Shown: in pieces, positions 59,360 to 60,483 of the stretch | Layout: every line of letters begins with the position of its first letter | Position numbering within the stretch: the first letter of the stretch is position 1 | Position numbers and translations under genes: made by a program | Assembly (NCBI GenBank): GCA_027451985.1 | Contig: DAIDHS010000015.1 | Location: 1-60,483 of the forward strand | Length of the DNA: 60,483 bases | From: Elusimicrobiota bacterium | GTDB lineage: Bacteria; Elusimicrobiota; Elusimicrobia; UBA1565; UBA9628 | Reading direction: 5' to 3' | Notes under the pieces: generated by a model | Seen by the model: the letters and a program-made list of their open reading frames with translations, nothing else | The model's database searches: none | What the model was told of the DNA's origin: nothing

Positions 59360-59935
59360 ATGAAAAAAGCGTATTTTGTTCAATTGGTGATTCTGACGGT
59401 CGCGGTGGCCGGGTTTTCTGCTCGCGCTCAGGAGCCGTCTGTCGTAGCGAGGCAATCTTTCGCCGCCAGCCTTAACGCTATTTCGGTTAAGGCCATGAAG
59501 GATTTCAAGCCCCTCCCTCGCTCTTCTGCGGCGTCCCTTAAGCCCGCGTTCGTCAGCCTTGAATCGGAGGGAGAGGTCAGCGGCGGGGGCACGGTCTCCG
59601 GCTTCGGCGACTTTTTCTGCAGTCAAACCAACGGCGCTCCTGGTTTCATGTCAGGAGGAGTCATGCTCAACGGCACGGTGGATGTTTCCGGGCCTGGCGG
59701 GGTTCATGGCAACATTCCGGTTTCCGGAAATATTCTTATGAGTGGCCAGTGCTTCTACGGTTCTGGGAACGTCTCCGGTATCGGGACGGTCTCAGGTAGC
59801 GGCACGGTGTATGGCGCCGATGGCAAACCGACGGGGACTGCGCAGGTTTCCGGCACGGTTACGGCAAGCGCTTTCGTGTCTTCCGCAATGGCGTCCATCA
59901 CCCAATACGTGAGCGTCTCAGGGACAGTCCAGTAA
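59360..59935 (+). CDS. Exported protein with V-S-G-rich repeats
   Basis: A 191-residue secreted protein. A signal peptide (about 1-23, ending A-R-A) is followed by a short helical region and then, from about residue 70, many short repeats built around V-S-G with intervening G-x-G or G-T-V (for example V-S-G-G-G-T-V-S-G, V-S-G-I-G-T-V-S-G-S-G-T-V). Two cysteines lie in the repeat region. The pattern suggests stacked beta turns, such as a small beta-helix or fibre. It follows the pilin gene and could be a surface component. Family not recognised. Confidence 0.65.
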   Translation: MKKAYFVQLVILTVAVAGFSARAQEPSVVARQSFAASLNAISVKAMKDFKPLPRSSAASLKPAFVSLESEGEVSGGGTVSGFGDFFCSQTNGAPGFMSGGVMLNGTVDVSGPGGVHGNIPVSGNILMSGQCFYGSGNVSGIGTVSGSGTVYGADGKPTGTAQVSGTVTASAFVSSAMASITQYVSVSGTVQ

Positions 59936-59969
59936 GCCGCGCCGATTCCCCGCAGACCTTCCCGCTCCC

Positions 59970-60041
59970 GGGCCGTTAGCTCAGCGGTGGAGCGTCCGCC
60001 TTACACGCGGAAGGCCGCAGGTTCGAATCCTGCACGGCCCA
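59970..60041 (+). tRNA. tRNA-Val (anticodon TAC)
   Basis: A complete cloverleaf: acceptor stem GGGCCGT pairs with ACGGCCC plus discriminator A; D-arm GCTC...GAGC; anticodon stem TCCGC/GCGGA around loop CTTACAC (anticodon TAC); T-arm with GTTCGAATC. The CCA end is not encoded. It lies just upstream of an IS30-type transposase fragment, a common insertion neighbourhood. Confidence 0.97.
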
Positions 60042-60060
60042 CTCCTTATCTAAAAAGGCG

Positions 60061-60291
60061 CTATTCGTACGGGCGCGGCTTGGGAGAACCGGGCTCGGCA
60101 GGCCCCAACTCCGCGAGTTCCTTGCGCGCCTTGGCAAGATTCTCTTCGCAGGAAGCCAGGAATTTCTTGGCATAGCGCAGCTGCAAATCCCCGGGCTCAT
60201 AATACTGGAGTTCGTAGGTCATGTTTTCTATGGTCTGCTCCAGCCCCATGATGAGCCGCTCCAGGTAATCCCGGCGGTTTTCCGGATTCAT
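60061..60291 (-). CDS. Small coiled-coil protein of unknown function
   Basis: A 76-residue acidic protein, mostly one or two amphipathic helices (R-D-Y-L-E-R-L-I-M-G-L-E-Q-T, then A-K-K-F-L-A-S-C-E-E-N-L-A-K-A-R-K-E-L) with a Pro/Gly-rich tail ending P-R-P-Y-E. The ATG at 60291 is chosen because the helix starts there; no ribosome-binding site is obvious. It may be a real small gene or lie within the flank of the insertion element. No family recognised. Confidence 0.5.
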   Translation of the reverse strand: MNPENRRDYLERLIMGLEQTIENMTYELQYYEPGDLQLRYAKKFLASCEENLAKARKELAELGPAEPGSPKPRPYE

Positions 60292-60380
60292 GCCGGGTAT
60301 TGTCCTTAATTTCCAGCCGCGGCGCAAATGCAACTCTCAGTGCGCCGAGGGTGAATTCAAGGAGCAAGTGCACCAGTGAA

Positions 60381-60483
60381 TTAGTTGAAGACCTCACTGG
60401 GTGTTCTGAAGTTTAAGACTTTTCTTGGTCTGTGATTGAGCCAGGCCTCAATGCGTGCGACCTGAGAAGGCTCAATCTCATCC
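60381..60483 (-). mobile_element. 3' end of an IS30-family transposase gene
   Basis: On the minus strand the last 33 codons read R-I-E-A-W-L-N-H-R-P-R-K-V-L-N-F-R-T-P-S-E-V-F-N and stop. The L-N-x-R-P-R-K-x-L-x-F-x-T-P-x-E-V-F ending is the hallmark of IS30-type DDE transposases. The gene is cut by the window edge, so the catalytic residues cannot be checked. The adjoining 60350-60380 (containing GTGCACTTGCTCCTTGAATT on the minus strand) resembles an IS30-type terminal inverted repeat, but the exact end cannot be placed without the other terminus. Base composition is more AT-rich than the chromosome. Confidence 0.8.

Noticed and set aside
59976-60200. Small open frames across the tRNA
   Set aside because: They overlap a complete tRNA-Val cloverleaf and have no coding character.
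1-60483. CRISPR arrays, rRNA genes, riboswitches, prophage
   Set aside because: No regularly spaced direct repeats, no rRNA motifs, no recognised aptamer leader, and no phage structural or integrase genes were seen. The V-S-G repeats at 59.6-59.9 kb are coding and too irregular to be CRISPR.

Overview
The window reads as a chromosomal segment of a GC-rich, diderm, free-living bacterium. An Elusimicrobiota (lineage with GC-rich groundwater/soil members) is my best guess. This rests on the pilin with the E-K-S-R-A-A-E-A signature after its N-terminal helix, the pal-cpoB-tolB block, the lipoproteins and the type IV pilus motor genes. That assignment is inference; no rRNA is present to settle it. 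Coding density is very high, many starts overlap the preceding stop (ATGA/GTGA), and almost every gene has GC-rich third positions. Two stretches differ: 40.6-42.2 kb and the second half of the pilin gene.

Layout. 0-2.6 kb: a broken or ambiguous edge with two opposed signal-peptide ORFs, a membrane cytochrome c, and a PhoB/PhoR-type two-component pair. 2.7-9.8 kb: a Sel1/PilP-like exported protein, a DoxX-like protein, dnaX-recR, then cystathionine beta-synthase, a TPR protein and a cystathionine gamma-lyase/synthase (reverse transsulfuration). 9.8-14.5 kb, minus strand: a 1033-residue exported protein that combines a predicted beta-propeller with a protein-kinase-like C-terminal domain, then ogt-like and anmK. 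14.6-20.9 kb: a comEC lacking its nuclease domain, nadK, recN, gltX, a DksA-type gene. 21.0-27.1 kb: a GYF-domain membrane protein and the pilB-pilT-pilC motor genes. 27.1-36.1 kb: a short uvrC, ybjQ, a chlorite-dismutase/HemQ-like gene with a GIY-YIG-like small gene and a DUF420 gene, two A-type Fe-S carriers, a 903-residue coiled-coil protein, ccdA-tlpA and an outer-membrane protein. 36.1-40.6 kb: mutS-mutL.

40.6-42.9 kb is an accessory patch: an AT-richer glycosyltransferase gene, a decayed gene remnant and a lipoprotein gene broken by frameshifts. 42.9-50.5 kb is a tightly packed eight-gene minus-strand operon that joins lipid-linked glycan synthesis (GT2, GT-C, WecA-like, FAD protein) to a lipoprotein, an exonuclease and queC-queE. 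50.6-55.7 kb: secreted metallopeptidase, unknown gene, DsbA plus MauE/DoxX, two stand-alone receivers around a PAS-GGDEF cyclase, and gpmA. 55.8-59.9 kb: pal-cpoB-tolB, a type IV pilin and an exported protein with V-S-G repeats. 60 kb: tRNA-Val(TAC), a small protein, and the 3' end of an IS30-type transposase cut by the window edge.

The signal I consider most unusual is transcriptional: at least eight genes have a recognisable -10 hexamer exactly 6 or 7 bases before the start codon, with no ribosome-binding site. This predicts systematic leaderless mRNAs. The most novel protein is the exported propeller-kinase protein at 9838-12939. No CRISPR array, rRNA, riboswitch or prophage was seen.
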